Under the pieces are notes generated by a model. That model saw nothing but the letters and a program-made list of their open reading frames with translations, did no database searches and was not told the origin of the DNA. Shown here in pieces: positions 16,592 through 24,890 of a DNA stretch of 64,000 nucleotides. The DNA comes from Methylocystis echinoides (GTDB lineage Bacteria; Pseudomonadota; Alphaproteobacteria; Rhizobiales; Beijerinckiaceae), in assembly GCF_040687965.1 (NCBI RefSeq), contig NZ_CP156084.1, forward strand, positions 3,534,501-3,598,500, written 5' to 3'. Every line of letters begins with the position of its first letter. Position 1 is the stretch's first letter. Made by a program: the position numbers and the translations under genes.

Positions 16592-18334
16592 ATGAATCAC
16601 AAGTCAATACCAGTGACCAGAGTCGATATCCTGAGGAAGCCAGACGACCTCACAGAGCGGACCCGAGCAAACCTAGAGAGGAAGTTCAAAGAGTACGGCC
16701 ACCATCCCTCCGTTGACCAAATGGACGGGCTGGAGGAAGCGGCGAAAGTCATCCAAGGCATGGCCGACGGGAGCCTGAAAGACAGCAGCTTCTACGTCAG
16801 CTGTCTTGCTCCAGGCATCGGTAAAACCTCCACGATCATCCAAGCCATACGAAACCTGAGCAAGATGACGGAGTACGCCGCCACAGGAGTAATCATCTTT
16901 CTTTCCAGGGTGGAGGAGATAGCGAAGCTGGCGAAGGACATGGGCCTGCCAACCAGTGACTTTTCAACCATAGTCAGCCGTCACTACCCGGAAATTTTGG
17001 CCCTTGGAAATACGGACAAGCAGCAAGCCCGAGTCCTGTTTACAACCCAGCAGATGCTTGAGGCTTGCTGTCGAAGTACAGACAGCTTCGAGTCTATCCG
17101 ACAGTTCCTTTGGAACGGCAAGCCGAGACAAGTCAAGATTTGGGACGAGGCAATCCTACCGTCTAATCACTTCACTGTGGACGAATGGTCGATATCAGGT
17201 TTGCTGGACCCCCTACGGTTTGCCGGAGAGATGGCGCTAGCGAAAGAGCTATCCGACTTCCGAAAGGAACTGGAGAACGCAAAGGACAAAGACGTTGTGA
17301 TTGTTCCTGACATCCATCGCCATCGCCTTGCGTTGAATGAGATCGTCGGGCTAGTGGAGACGCCTAGACACAAAGCGGCAACCGAATACCTTTGGAAGCT
17401 CAGTGACAAGCCCTGCCGAGTCAGGAAGGACCAGAACACCATTACGGCTTTGGACTACGAGGATTTCCTTCCGAAAGACCTCGGGCCTATGCTGATTATG
17501 GACGCCTCTGGATCGCAGAGAGAGACTTATCGACTGTGGTATGAGCATCGCCACGGTATCAAGTTCCTGCATTCACCTCAAAAGACCTACGAAGGATTGA
17601 CTGTCTTTCACTGGAACAGAGGAAGCGGTAGAGACGCCAAACAAAACCCCGCGAACGGAAAGAAGCTGGTCGACGGAGTTGTGAAAGCGATTACGTCAAT
17701 TCCAGAAGGCAAGCCGATCCTTGTCATCCATAAGAAGCCGAGAGGCAAAAAAGACCTCGATTGGGAGAAGGAGATTCGGGAACGGATCAGGGATAGATCG
17801 AACGTCAGCTTCTGCACCTGGGGGCAGCACACAGCGACCAACGATTACGTTGACTGTGAACACGTCATCCTTGCCGACCTATTGAACTACGCCACCAGCC
17901 AGTATGAAGCCATAGGCCGTGGAGCGAAAGGGGCCAAGGTGGAGGAAGACTTCTCAGACGAGGACTTCCAAGGAACCAGACTCGGAGAGTTTGCCCATAA
18001 TGTCTATCAGGCAGCCTGTAGAGGGGCAGTTCGAAGAAGCATCGGAACCCAATGCCCCCAAGGCGTCACCCTCCACATGATCTTCAGCACCAACCGAGGA
18101 ACGGGGTTTCCTAGACCTATGCTGAAGAGGGTGTTTCCGGGTTGCACTGTCGTGGATTGGAACCCTATTCCGAAGAAGCTGACTCAGAACGAGCAAGCCT
18201 TGAAGGACCTGAAAGCCAAAGCTGAGTTCAAGGAAATGTCTAAGACCCAGATAGCCAAAGTCCTTGGAATTGGAAAGAACAACGTAAATCGCCTCTTCGA
18301 TAGTTTAGATAAAAAAGAGGCCATCGCGCAGTAG
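16592..18334 (+). CDS. SF2-type helicase with C-terminal HTH
   Basis: The 580-residue protein has Walker A APGIGKTS (about residue 73), a motif Ia-like stretch GVIIFLSRVEEI, VLFTTQQML, Walker B WDEA (about 184), a motif V-like region VILADLLNYATSQYEAIGR and a Q..xRGxxR motif VI (YQAACRGAVRRS). The last 50 residues (MSKTQIAKVLGIGKNNVNRLF) look like a helix-turn-helix. It probably unwinds DNA for replication of the island, together with the primase-like protein upstream. TTG 16589 just before ATG 16592 is an alternative start. Confidence 0.65.
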   Translation: MNHKSIPVTRVDILRKPDDLTERTRANLERKFKEYGHHPSVDQMDGLEEAAKVIQGMADGSLKDSSFYVSCLAPGIGKTSTIIQAIRNLSKMTEYAATGVIIFLSRVEEIAKLAKDMGLPTSDFSTIVSRHYPEILALGNTDKQQARVLFTTQQMLEACCRSTDSFESIRQFLWNGKPRQVKIWDEAILPSNHFTVDEWSISGLLDPLRFAGEMALAKELSDFRKELENAKDKDVVIVPDIHRHRLALNEIVGLVETPRHKAATEYLWKLSDKPCRVRKDQNTITALDYEDFLPKDLGPMLIMDASGSQRETYRLWYEHRHGIKFLHSPQKTYEGLTVFHWNRGSGRDAKQNPANGKKLVDGVVKAITSIPEGKPILVIHKKPRGKKDLDWEKEIRERIRDRSNVSFCTWGQHTATNDYVDCEHVILADLLNYATSQYEAIGRGAKGAKVEEDFSDEDFQGTRLGEFAHNVYQAACRGAVRRSIGTQCPQGVTLHMIFSTNRGTGFPRPMLKRVFPGCTVVDWNPIPKKLTQNEQALKDLKAKAEFKEMSKTQIAKVLGIGKNNVNRLFDSLDKKEAIAQ

Positions 18335-18474
18335 CGGCTTGCGCCAGAAGAAGTACTCAGAAAACCATATAGAGGTCTCCTATTGGCTTTTTGAGTACTT
18401 TTAGCCCTTGCTGGTCAGGGGCCTATCGGCGACCGCTCTATCCCTTTGTTGAAAGGAAAAGAAAGGACCACCTA

Positions 18475-18520
18475 CTTAAGGGGCTGACTCCAGTAGTTTG
18501 GCCCCTTAAGTTTATCTTTT
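18475..18520 (+). terminator. Hairpin terminator downstream of the helicase
   Basis: A perfect 10-bp stem (CTTAAGGGGC at 18475-18484 and its complement at 18501-18510) with a 16-base loop is followed by a T-rich run. Confidence 0.65.
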
Positions 18521-18780
18521 GTTTTGTTTTTCTTAGCCGGCTCGATTAGCCGGCCCCTAAAGCTATACCCCAGACGCGGAAGCGTTCTCTAGTGCGCAAA
18601 AGCAAGTATCTGTTACAACTACAGGGAATGTTCTATACTTACGACACTTATATTTTTCAAGGAGTTACGTGAATATACCTTCACCATTGAACTATAATAT
18701 AGTATGCCCAGAAGCACACCCGAGGGTTTCCTCGAATTTCTTTGTCAAAATATCAAGCTGTAATTCAACTTTATAAGTGT

Positions 18781-18809
18781 ACCCCCCATCCCCCCTCCTA
18801 CCCCCCTCC
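18781..18809 (-). other. G-rich tract on the minus strand, possible G-quadruplex
   Basis: The minus strand reads several G-runs of two to six bases (GGAGGGGGGTAGGAGGGGGG followed by ATGGGGGG). It lies 42 bases past the stop of the NDT-like gene, so it would be in that transcript's 3' end. Confidence 0.4.
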
Positions 18810-18850
18810 AAAATCCACATGGCGAGCTGACTCGAAACCAGTAACTTAAA

Positions 18851-19705
18851 TCAGGTCGCAACACGCAAATAACTTATGCCCTCGAATGCTTGCAAATAGC
18901 TCGTTATCATCTGAGCAACCTTCTCAGGGTTCTCTTTTGGCAAGCTAATTTCCAGGCGAAAACCGTCCATGGTCTGAGCCAGCTTGTAAAAACTGTCTTC
19001 GCAAATTTCGTTGAGAAATCCATGCAGCACTCTAGCGAACTCGCTGAAGGGCATAGTCCCCTTTAAGTTTCCTTCGATCGCAAAATTCCTCACAAGCCCC
19101 ATTGAATCATAAGGGTTGCTGCGCGGACCAGGCAATTTAGCCATCGCTTGAAGCTGCGAATCGATTCGGTCGAGACGATCCCATATCAGCTTAGTTTCAG
19201 GAGTAGCGTGTTGTTCGAGCTTCATTTTTCCTCTTGCTGCTGTAACCGGGTTCTCGACGACGTATCCTTGGGCCGTTGCCGCAACCAGCGCTTCTTTCAG
19301 GCCCGCACGTGCAGCTTTCAATTCATCGGGAGTAGAGTAGCTAAACTCCACAGCTCTATAAAGCTTTACATCAAATGGTATTTCAGTTCCGTAGTGATAC
19401 AAATGGATAATCGGCTTTTGAACCATGTGCCGTATACCAATCTCATAGAAAGCGTTGGGATTCATAAAGCTCATATCCGCGATAACCAGGTCCGAATCGA
19501 CTAGATGATTTATCAACTGAGACGTAATTAACCCCGGTTCGGACATCTTGTCAGCCCTCACCACGTGAAACTTAGGCTCGAATTCTCGGAAGACGTGTTC
19601 GATTATTTCATGCAGAAGCCAGTCTGCATGCTTTCGGATTTCGGATGCAGAAGGTCCAATTGGACCAACCACAAAACACGTCTGCCTAGGAGATTCACGT
19701 GTCAT
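18851..19705 (-). CDS. Nucleoside 2-deoxyribosyltransferase/TIR-like protein, putative defence effector
   Basis: The 284-residue protein has a Rossmann-like N-terminal domain: CFVVGPIGPSASEIRKHAD (residues 10-28), HVVRADKMSEPGLITSQLI, SDLVIADMSFMNPNAFYEIGIRH (71-93, with Glu88 at the position of the catalytic Glu of deoxyribosyltransferases) and IPFDVKLYRAVEF. The C-terminal 130 residues are unassigned. Proteins of this fold in defence loci are thought to cleave NAD or nucleotides. The ATG is one base after the stop of the ATPase gene, so both are one operon. The activity is inferred only. Confidence 0.7.
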   Translation of the reverse strand: MTRESPRQTCFVVGPIGPSASEIRKHADWLLHEIIEHVFREFEPKFHVVRADKMSEPGLITSQLINHLVDSDLVIADMSFMNPNAFYEIGIRHMVQKPIIHLYHYGTEIPFDVKLYRAVEFSYSTPDELKAARAGLKEALVAATAQGYVVENPVTAARGKMKLEQHATPETKLIWDRLDRIDSQLQAMAKLPGPRSNPYDSMGLVRNFAIEGNLKGTMPFSEFARVLHGFLNEICEDSFYKLAQTMDGFRLEISLPKENPEKVAQMITSYLQAFEGISYLRVAT

Positions 19706-19706
19706 C

Positions 19707-21572
19707 TTAGTTATCCTGGATACACGCCATAATCTCAGCCAGTTCCAATGGAATCATTCTTATTCGGCGGAAAGCTTTGTCCAGTCTTTTTGGAGTAACG
19801 ACGTGCTGTCCGAAGGCGTTGCGATATGTTTGGAATAAATCGTGACCCCGACGAGTTATCATCCATGCGGGATATTTTACCTCAACGCCGTTTGAAAAAG
19901 TGACGAGCCTCTTTTTCTTCTCAGGATCGCTCATCGCTCCAATGCTTGGCGAGATTTCCTTAGCGACGTAGTCAACCATCGCTTGGATGGCGACAGAAGG
20001 CAATTCCCGAATCAGATGCTCGTCTCCCGAAGAAATTGATTTGCCACCGGGAAGAGATGGCGCGCTTCCTTCCTCAACAAGTAATCCAAAAATAATAACA
20101 GGATCGAGTCTATAATTCTCGATACTGTGACGGCCAATTACCAAAACTCTTGACGAAGGGGTGTTCCCTTGGTCGAGATCAATAATACCTCGAAACATTT
20201 CACTCAATGGCTGGGCGTCGAATTTTTCGACCCACTGTGTCACCGTATGCCTCCCTCCTCCGGTCTTCTCCGCACCCTTCCCTCTCGCGGCAGGCATAAA
20301 TACAAGGCTTGGAACAGGCCTTATTGCCTTTGCGTCCTTACTCGGTCCTTGATCTGCAAGGACATCTCTAACTGCGCCATAAAACGCTGCGTCTTCCTCA
20401 TCCTCGACGAGAACGAATCTCGTTCCTGGAGAAACGATCACCAGACCCGACGTTAGCATTCCAATCGCTTCCGCCTTGGACTCAGGTCGCGTTATACGAG
20501 GCTGCTCACGCGTCATAACGAATATCGATTCCTCAGGTGCCAGTGCTACGGTGGATGGCGAATGAGTTGTCAAAATTACCCTTACGCCGTGCTGATCCAC
20601 GAAAACCCCTTTGATCAAGTCAATAAATTGACGTGTCATTGTCGGGTGTAGATGTGCATCTGGTTCATCAAGCAAGAGTAATTTTGGAAAAATTTTATTT
20701 CGCTCCAAATTGTAAAGCCATAGAAGCGCGCGCAAGATAATCTTCTCCCCCGACGATAAGTCATTCAGATCAATGACTGCTGCATGGGCTTCCGATCGGA
20801 CTCTCAGAACATAATTCTGGCGCAACACATCTCCGGGCGGCTGAACACGATACGAGAATTCCGCTGCTTTCAATGCGTCATTGATGAACTCCCAGGGAGG
20901 CACTCCAAGCTTTTCAGAAATCTCCGGCTCAGTGCACCTTTGTAGTAGCTTCTCTGCTTTCTTCATTTGGTAATTCAAGAAGACTTGACCGAGCCCCGCA
21001 GCAACGTCGTTGTACTCGCTCATGAATAAAGAATCATCCGTGAAGGAATGTGACTTCGACACAAAGTCTCTGACACTCATATGATGCTTTTTCTTTACAA
21101 GCGCGTCGTACACAGCTCGATCAATGCCGCTTAAACCTTGGAGGAATTTCTCCGGGTTATCCGCGTCCCTAAAATCAACTTCCCTTACTCTAAATCCCAT
21201 GTCAGCATTCGGAAGGTACGCAATCTCATCAGGCCCGATGGCTAGACCTGTTATTTTTAGCGGAATTCTATCCAGTCTTTTCCTATCAGGGTAATCACCT
21301 TCAGTTAGCTTTAGCGCGAGTAAGCGCAAGAGCTGCGATTTTCCCGATCCGTTCAATCCAGTGAGAACGGCAAACTTTGGAATATCAGTCCAAACAATTC
21401 GATCGATCGACTTGAACGGAGGGGATCGGGTCTCACCCACCTCAATCGAGTACGTCTCGCAATCGTCGCTAGGCACGGCAGGACCCCTGAAATAGGAGCG
21501 TCTAATCCCTCGTCTGTCCAAAGCAGCCTCCGCGCAGCTCTTTTTTCGATTACCCACCTCGAATCGAAGCAA
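19707..21572 (-). CDS. AAA/ABC-type ATPase fused to TOPRIM (DUF4435-like) domain
   Basis: The 621-residue protein has an SMC/OLD-like ATPase: Walker A GLNGSGKS (residues 72-79), signature LSSGEK (272-277), Walker B LLLLDEPDAHLHP (298-310) and TTHSPS (335-340). From about residue 385 comes a TOPRIM-like half: FVLVEDEEDAAFY with Glu390, GIIDLDQGN with Asp465/467, and HSIENYRLD as in DUF4435. The order matches the AriA-AriB pair of PARIS in one chain. The start is weak (TTG 21572); GTG 21476 (VPSDDCET) is an alternative. It is followed immediately by the NDT-like gene. Confidence 0.75.
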   Translation of the reverse strand: MLRFEVGNRKKSCAEAALDRRGIRRSYFRGPAVPSDDCETYSIEVGETRSPPFKSIDRIVWTDIPKFAVLTGLNGSGKSQLLRLLALKLTEGDYPDRKRLDRIPLKITGLAIGPDEIAYLPNADMGFRVREVDFRDADNPEKFLQGLSGIDRAVYDALVKKKHHMSVRDFVSKSHSFTDDSLFMSEYNDVAAGLGQVFLNYQMKKAEKLLQRCTEPEISEKLGVPPWEFINDALKAAEFSYRVQPPGDVLRQNYVLRVRSEAHAAVIDLNDLSSGEKIILRALLWLYNLERNKIFPKLLLLDEPDAHLHPTMTRQFIDLIKGVFVDQHGVRVILTTHSPSTVALAPEESIFVMTREQPRITRPESKAEAIGMLTSGLVIVSPGTRFVLVEDEEDAAFYGAVRDVLADQGPSKDAKAIRPVPSLVFMPAARGKGAEKTGGGRHTVTQWVEKFDAQPLSEMFRGIIDLDQGNTPSSRVLVIGRHSIENYRLDPVIIFGLLVEEGSAPSLPGGKSISSGDEHLIRELPSVAIQAMVDYVAKEISPSIGAMSDPEKKKRLVTFSNGVEVKYPAWMITRRGHDLFQTYRNAFGQHVVTPKRLDKAFRRIRMIPLELAEIMACIQDN

Positions 21573-21866
21573 ACAGATTACGATACTCCAACAGTGCCAT
21601 ATTCGAGAGGTTGGCTCCCGTCGCTTCGCGACTCCTGGGGGCTACGCCCCCGACAATCAGCATCGTCACCCCCTCGGGCACATCCAAACGCTCTCCGGTG
21701 GAGAGCTGCGAGGGAGAAGCTCAATTAAACCAGTTTGTTAAGAGCTGAGAGAGTGGAGCAATTCTGGAGCAGTTGGAGCCTTTTTTATTGTGTTTTGACC
21801 CAAATTTGCTATTCTAGGACGTTGCATCTGAAGGAGATGCTAGACCAGCTAACCGTTTGATTTCTT
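21573..21866. other. Upstream region of the defence operon and right end of island 1
   Basis: There is no gene in these 290 bases. It should contain the operon promoter on the minus strand and, at 21754-21776, the putative integrase arm repeat. A short frame across the adjoining tRNA copy is the well-known tRNA-antisense artefact and is not annotated. Confidence 0.4.
21754..21776 (+). promoter_or_regulatory. Candidate integrase arm-type site, right end of island 1
   Basis: It matches 12167-12189 at 21 of 23 bases and contains TGGAGCA twice in the same 12-base register. It lies about 150 bases inside the right attachment repeat. Confidence 0.45.
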
Positions 21867-21980
21867 GGCTGTAGCTCAGATGGTAGCAATCTTTGATTGC
21901 GTCGAATGAGCGAAGCGAATTCGGAGAGCGCTGCAATCGCACTGCAGAGGTCGGGGGTTCGAATCCCCCCAGCTCCACCA
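21867..21980 (+). pseudogene. Broken tRNA-Ala copy with about 40 bp inserted in the D-loop
   Basis: Bases 21867-21883 equal positions 12045-12061 of the intact tRNA, and 21923-21980 equal its remaining 3' part. Between them lie 39 extra bases (21884-21922). The first two bases of the acceptor arm are TT instead of GG and cannot pair. It is unlikely to make a working tRNA. Confidence 0.8.
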
Positions 21981-21982
21981 AG
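21923..21982 (+). repeat. attR: Attachment site, middle copy (60-bp direct repeat)
   Basis: These 60 bases are identical to 12061-12120. They mark the right end of island 1 and the left end of island 2. The bases after it (CGCGCAAAAG) differ from those after the other two copies. Confidence 0.9.
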
Positions 21983-22035
21983 CGCGCAAAAGTTTCCCCT
22001 AAAAATTCAATAGGTTCTGACCAAGGGTCGGCTTT

Positions 22036-22055
22036 TGTATTACTCTTGGTATTAC
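22036..22055 (+). promoter_or_regulatory. Candidate integrase arm-type site, left end of island 2
   Basis: GTATTAC occurs twice, at 22037-22043 and 22049-22055, 12 bases apart. The same pair with the same spacing lies at 32791-32809 beside the P4-type integrase. Confidence 0.45.
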
Positions 22056-22191
22056 AGCACGACATCCTGAGGCGCTCTGTCGCTTATTTCTGGCCTGCAC
22101 GCCTTGGTGCGCTGCCAGCTCCGGCGCCGTGGGCTTTGATCGCTCGTGGGGCTTTGCCGGGTCCCTGCTCCTCCGGCGTCAACCGAAGAGC

Positions 22192-22220
22192 GGCCGGCCT
22201 CTCGCGGGGCCGGCCTTTTG
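22192..22220 (+). terminator. Hairpin with T-run
   Basis: GGCCGGCC at 22192-22199 and 22208-22215 form an 8-bp stem with an 8-base loop, followed by TTTT. It would stop plus-strand transcription entering island 2. Confidence 0.6.
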
Positions 22221-22224
22221 TGTC

Positions 22225-22494
22225 TCAAAGCGCGCTTGTCTTAGCCAGGCGAAGGCGCACGGGCTCGCGAAGCGCGGTGAGCCATTCCTTGCGCGCGTTC
22301 GTCGCCATCTCTCGCGCGATTTTCGCGCGGGCGCGGTCGCCCTCGATCTCAGACCGGACGCGCAAGGCTTCGATCAGCCGATATTCGTGCATGAGGCGAT
22401 CGGCGGTAGCCGTGGCCGCTGCCTCTGCCAGGCAGATATCCGGCCGAATAGGAATGATTTTACAACCAATGGGCGCTACTTCTCTATCAGCCAT
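22225..22494 (-). CDS. Hypothetical 89-aa protein
   Basis: This helical, charged small protein (MADREVAPIGCKIIPIRPD, then long Ala/Arg/Glu helices to LRLAKTSAL) starts at ATG 22494 with a weak GGGA upstream. No domain is recognised. Overlapping plus-strand frames have Arg-rich shadow composition, so I prefer this strand. It is probably a phage-type accessory gene of island 2. Confidence 0.4.
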   Translation of the reverse strand: MADREVAPIGCKIIPIRPDICLAEAAATATADRLMHEYRLIEALRVRSEIEGDRARAKIAREMATNARKEWLTALREPVRLRLAKTSAL

Positions 22495-22724
22495 AACGCG
22501 AATCCCAACTTCGCGTTGCGGTAAGGCCGGGCCTGCGTTCCAGCGCCGGCTCGGCCGAGCTAAATAATCCTCAAGAATTTGCCAAAGTAAAGATAGAGAA
22601 AAATTACACTAAGTGTATAAATACTACAGGCCGCACCGTTTCGTGGACCGGCTAATTTTGATCGCCCCATTGCGGATTTTCTACAGCGAAATTTTGACTT
22701 GTGAACCAATTTTGGAGATGAAGC

Positions 22725-23302
22725 GTGATCAAAATAATGATTTGTGTATTGGTTGCTATGCTACCAGCACCCGCAGCATCAGGTGAAACTGCGCGTGAGA
22801 TGCTAAGAATTTTTGACGCAGCTTGCGTTGGGACCGCAGTCAAATCCTGAAAAGGTGCAGACAATTGTGGAGGCGCTCGATCAGCCCCCATTGTGGCGGT
22901 CAATGCGCGCGACCGCCGAGATGCAAAAGCAGTTGAATGCCACCATTCTCGGCGAGGAAAGAGATAGCCAATACTGGGTCGTTGGCAAGGTGGATGTCGC
23001 CCATAACTCTCGACTCGACGTATGTTGTCCATTCCGGCAAGAAGCTGGTGGATGGCACTGCACTAAACTTGTGTGCTGTGACAGCTAGGCGCCTTCCACC
23101 TACACTGCTAAAAGCTGAGGTTGAAAAGGCTTACAGAGTAAAGAGATTGTTGGATGAGATGTAGGGGCTCAGTCGCATTACCGGCTATTCCGTCGATCTA
23201 ATTGGCCTCCCCAACAAATATGCAATCTCAATTCAAGAGGGCGTAGACGAGGCTAGACAGAGCGAACTCGTCGTACTTTCTATTGTTGAGACACGCCCCT
23301 AA
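22725..23302 (+). pseudogene. Frameshifted gene for a small secreted protein
   Basis: GTG 22725 opens a signal peptide (KIMICVLVAMLPAPAAS) and GETAREMLRIFDAAC, which ends at TGA. The sense continues in the second frame (NPEKVQTIVEALDQPPLWR to YWVVGKVDVA), then in the third (ITLDSTYVVHSGKKLVDGTA to VKRLLDEM), an in-frame TAG, and then SVDLIGLPNKYAISIQEGVD up to TAA 23300. At least two frameshifts and one stop show decay. The parent was a periplasmic or secreted protein of about 190 residues with unknown function. Confidence 0.55.
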
Positions 23303-23366
23303 CCTGCTCCATTCCCTGTGGGAGCGGCTGCCGCGGTTTATTTTTCCTGCAGTTCTAGCGTCGCGC

Positions 23367-24167
23367 TCACAGCTCAGCGTTCGCGGCGTAGTCGAAGGAG
23401 ATGAGCGCGGAGCCTGGGAGGCTGAACGCGAAGGTCGAAGAAATCGTCCTTGATGGTTGGCGTCGTGAAGCTCGTGTATGCGTTCGTCCAGCCTGAATTG
23501 TAGAGGCTGATCTTTCCCGACGCGCCGAGATTGTCATAGAGCGTCAAAGCCGGCGCCGCGCGCATGGGTTCGGGGAAGGCTACAGAGGCCGCATTGACCA
23601 CGTACTCGTCGGCGTCGCCGTCGCGCCGTTCGCGCGCTGCAGCCGCAGAGCGTAGCCGATCCCGCCCGCGTTGACGGTCTGCCGCTGCGCCGAGAAGTCA
23701 CTGGCCGCGCTGGAGAGATAGGCCGCCCAGCGATCGGCGGTGTAGTTGGTGACGCCTGAGATGGTCGAGAGCGTGTGCGCCGCGCCGGCCTTGCGCTGGT
23801 CGATGGCCATCCCGCCGTTCACCAGGCGGTTGCGCAGGCCGACCGTGAACTGCGTCAGATCGACCGCGAGCGTCCCCGAGCCCGTGATCGGGCCGCCCTT
23901 GAGGCCGAAGCCCGACCCGACCGACGTGACCGTCCCGCCGCCTGGCCCGGTCGCGCCCGTCGCGCCGCGGAAGTTGAGCGCCTGCGACCAATCTGCCGGC
24001 GTGTCAGAAAGCTTGACGTAGAGCAGCGGGCGCGCGCTGGCGTCGTCGGTCACGGCAAAGCGCTCGGCGGGAACGCTCTTGCCGCCCATGCTGGCGATCT
24101 CACGACGTTTCTCGGGGTCCATCGAGGCGAACCCGCGTTTGCTTTTCTTTGGCTGCTCTTGGTCCAT
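23367..24167 (-). pseudogene. Degenerate phage tail-fibre-like gene with KGG motif
   Basis: ATG 24167 begins a frame with a KGG-like motif (RGFASMDPEKRREIASMGGK), a short collagen-like GATGATGPGGG, and a domain seen at phage tail-fibre C-termini (RNRLVNGGMAIDQRKAGAAH, YTADRWAAY, LRLQRANGAT). It stops at 23580, while the sense resumes in another frame (VNAASVAFPEPMRAAPALTLY) and ends in a third (FSLPGSALISFDYAANAEL, stop at 23367). Middle sequence is missing too. It is therefore a frameshifted, shortened relic. Confidence 0.6.
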
Positions 24168-24380
24168 GTGGCTGCATCCCCCGCTCTTCGTGATAGCCTA
24201 AAGCTAAACTACTACCAGCTCCGCACGCCGACAATCGCGCACTGCCTCTGACGATTAGTAGTACTTGCGGAGAGGCCAAGTATGAGACATCCTCAAGGAA
24301 GAGCTCGATCGCTCGATTTAGACGTTACTGCGATCCTTGGGCTGATCTTATTGTAATTTAATACAATCGAGGGCTTCGAA

Positions 24381-24866
24381 ATGACGGCCACGAATGAACA
24401 AATCCTTGGACTTCTTGAAAAGTGGTTTGCAGCCCTAAAGGACTGCACAAACCCAGAGACGGTCACAGCGCTTTATGCCCCGGACGCAGTTCTGGTGCCA
24501 ACACTTTGGAATGGCCCTTGTTTTGGCCAAAAAGCAATTAGGAACTATTTCGAGGCTGAGTTTCTTCCGGCTCGGCCAGAAGGTTATCTCATTAACTACT
24601 CGATTAGTTCGACGGGAAACGTCGCGATCAATTCAGGTCATTACGTCTTCGAAATCAATGACATCAAGGCTATCGAAGCGGACCCGACCTGCTGCTCTGC
24701 GGAGGGGCGAGCCAAAAAGCGGGTCAAGAAGAATGCACGATACACATTCGTTTACAATAAGATCGGGGAAGAATGGAAAATTGTAGCGCATCACTCATCG
24801 AAAATGCCGGAAGAGCACTCCGCGGAAGCGATCAGGTGGGTCAAATCTGACTGCATCGTCGCCTAA
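24381..24866 (+). CDS. SnoaL/CaMKII-association-domain-like (NTF2 fold) protein
   Basis: The 161-residue protein has an NTF2-like fold: helix ILGLLEKWFAALKDCTNPETVTALYAPDAVLVPTL, then FGQKAIRNYFEAEFL, a beta-rich core (NVAINSGHYVFEI) and the final RYTFVYNKIGEEWKIVAHHSSKMP, which is typical of DUF4440/CaMKII_AD proteins. No catalytic residue set can be named. It is the only plus-strand intact gene among the minus-strand phage genes, so it may be cargo (moron) of island 2. Confidence 0.7.
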   Translation: MTATNEQILGLLEKWFAALKDCTNPETVTALYAPDAVLVPTLWNGPCFGQKAIRNYFEAEFLPARPEGYLINYSISSTGNVAINSGHYVFEINDIKAIEADPTCCSAEGRAKKRVKKNARYTFVYNKIGEEWKIVAHHSSKMPEEHSAEAIRWVKSDCIVA

Positions 24867-24890
24867 TGGGCGAGCGCAGCAGATTGTGCA

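Larger units (their letters stand above)
18335..18850. other. AT-richer gene-free stretch of island 1
   Basis: About 515 bases with no credible ORF lie between the convergent helicase and NDT-like genes. The stretch holds a strong hairpin (18475-18510) and a C-rich tract (18781-18809). The composition is clearly less GC-rich than the flanking chromosome. Confidence 0.5.

Noticed and set aside
21814-22065. Minus-strand 83-aa frame containing LVELGGFEPPTSAVRLQRSPN
   Set aside because: It is the antisense translation of the tRNA-Ala copy, a notorious annotation artefact.
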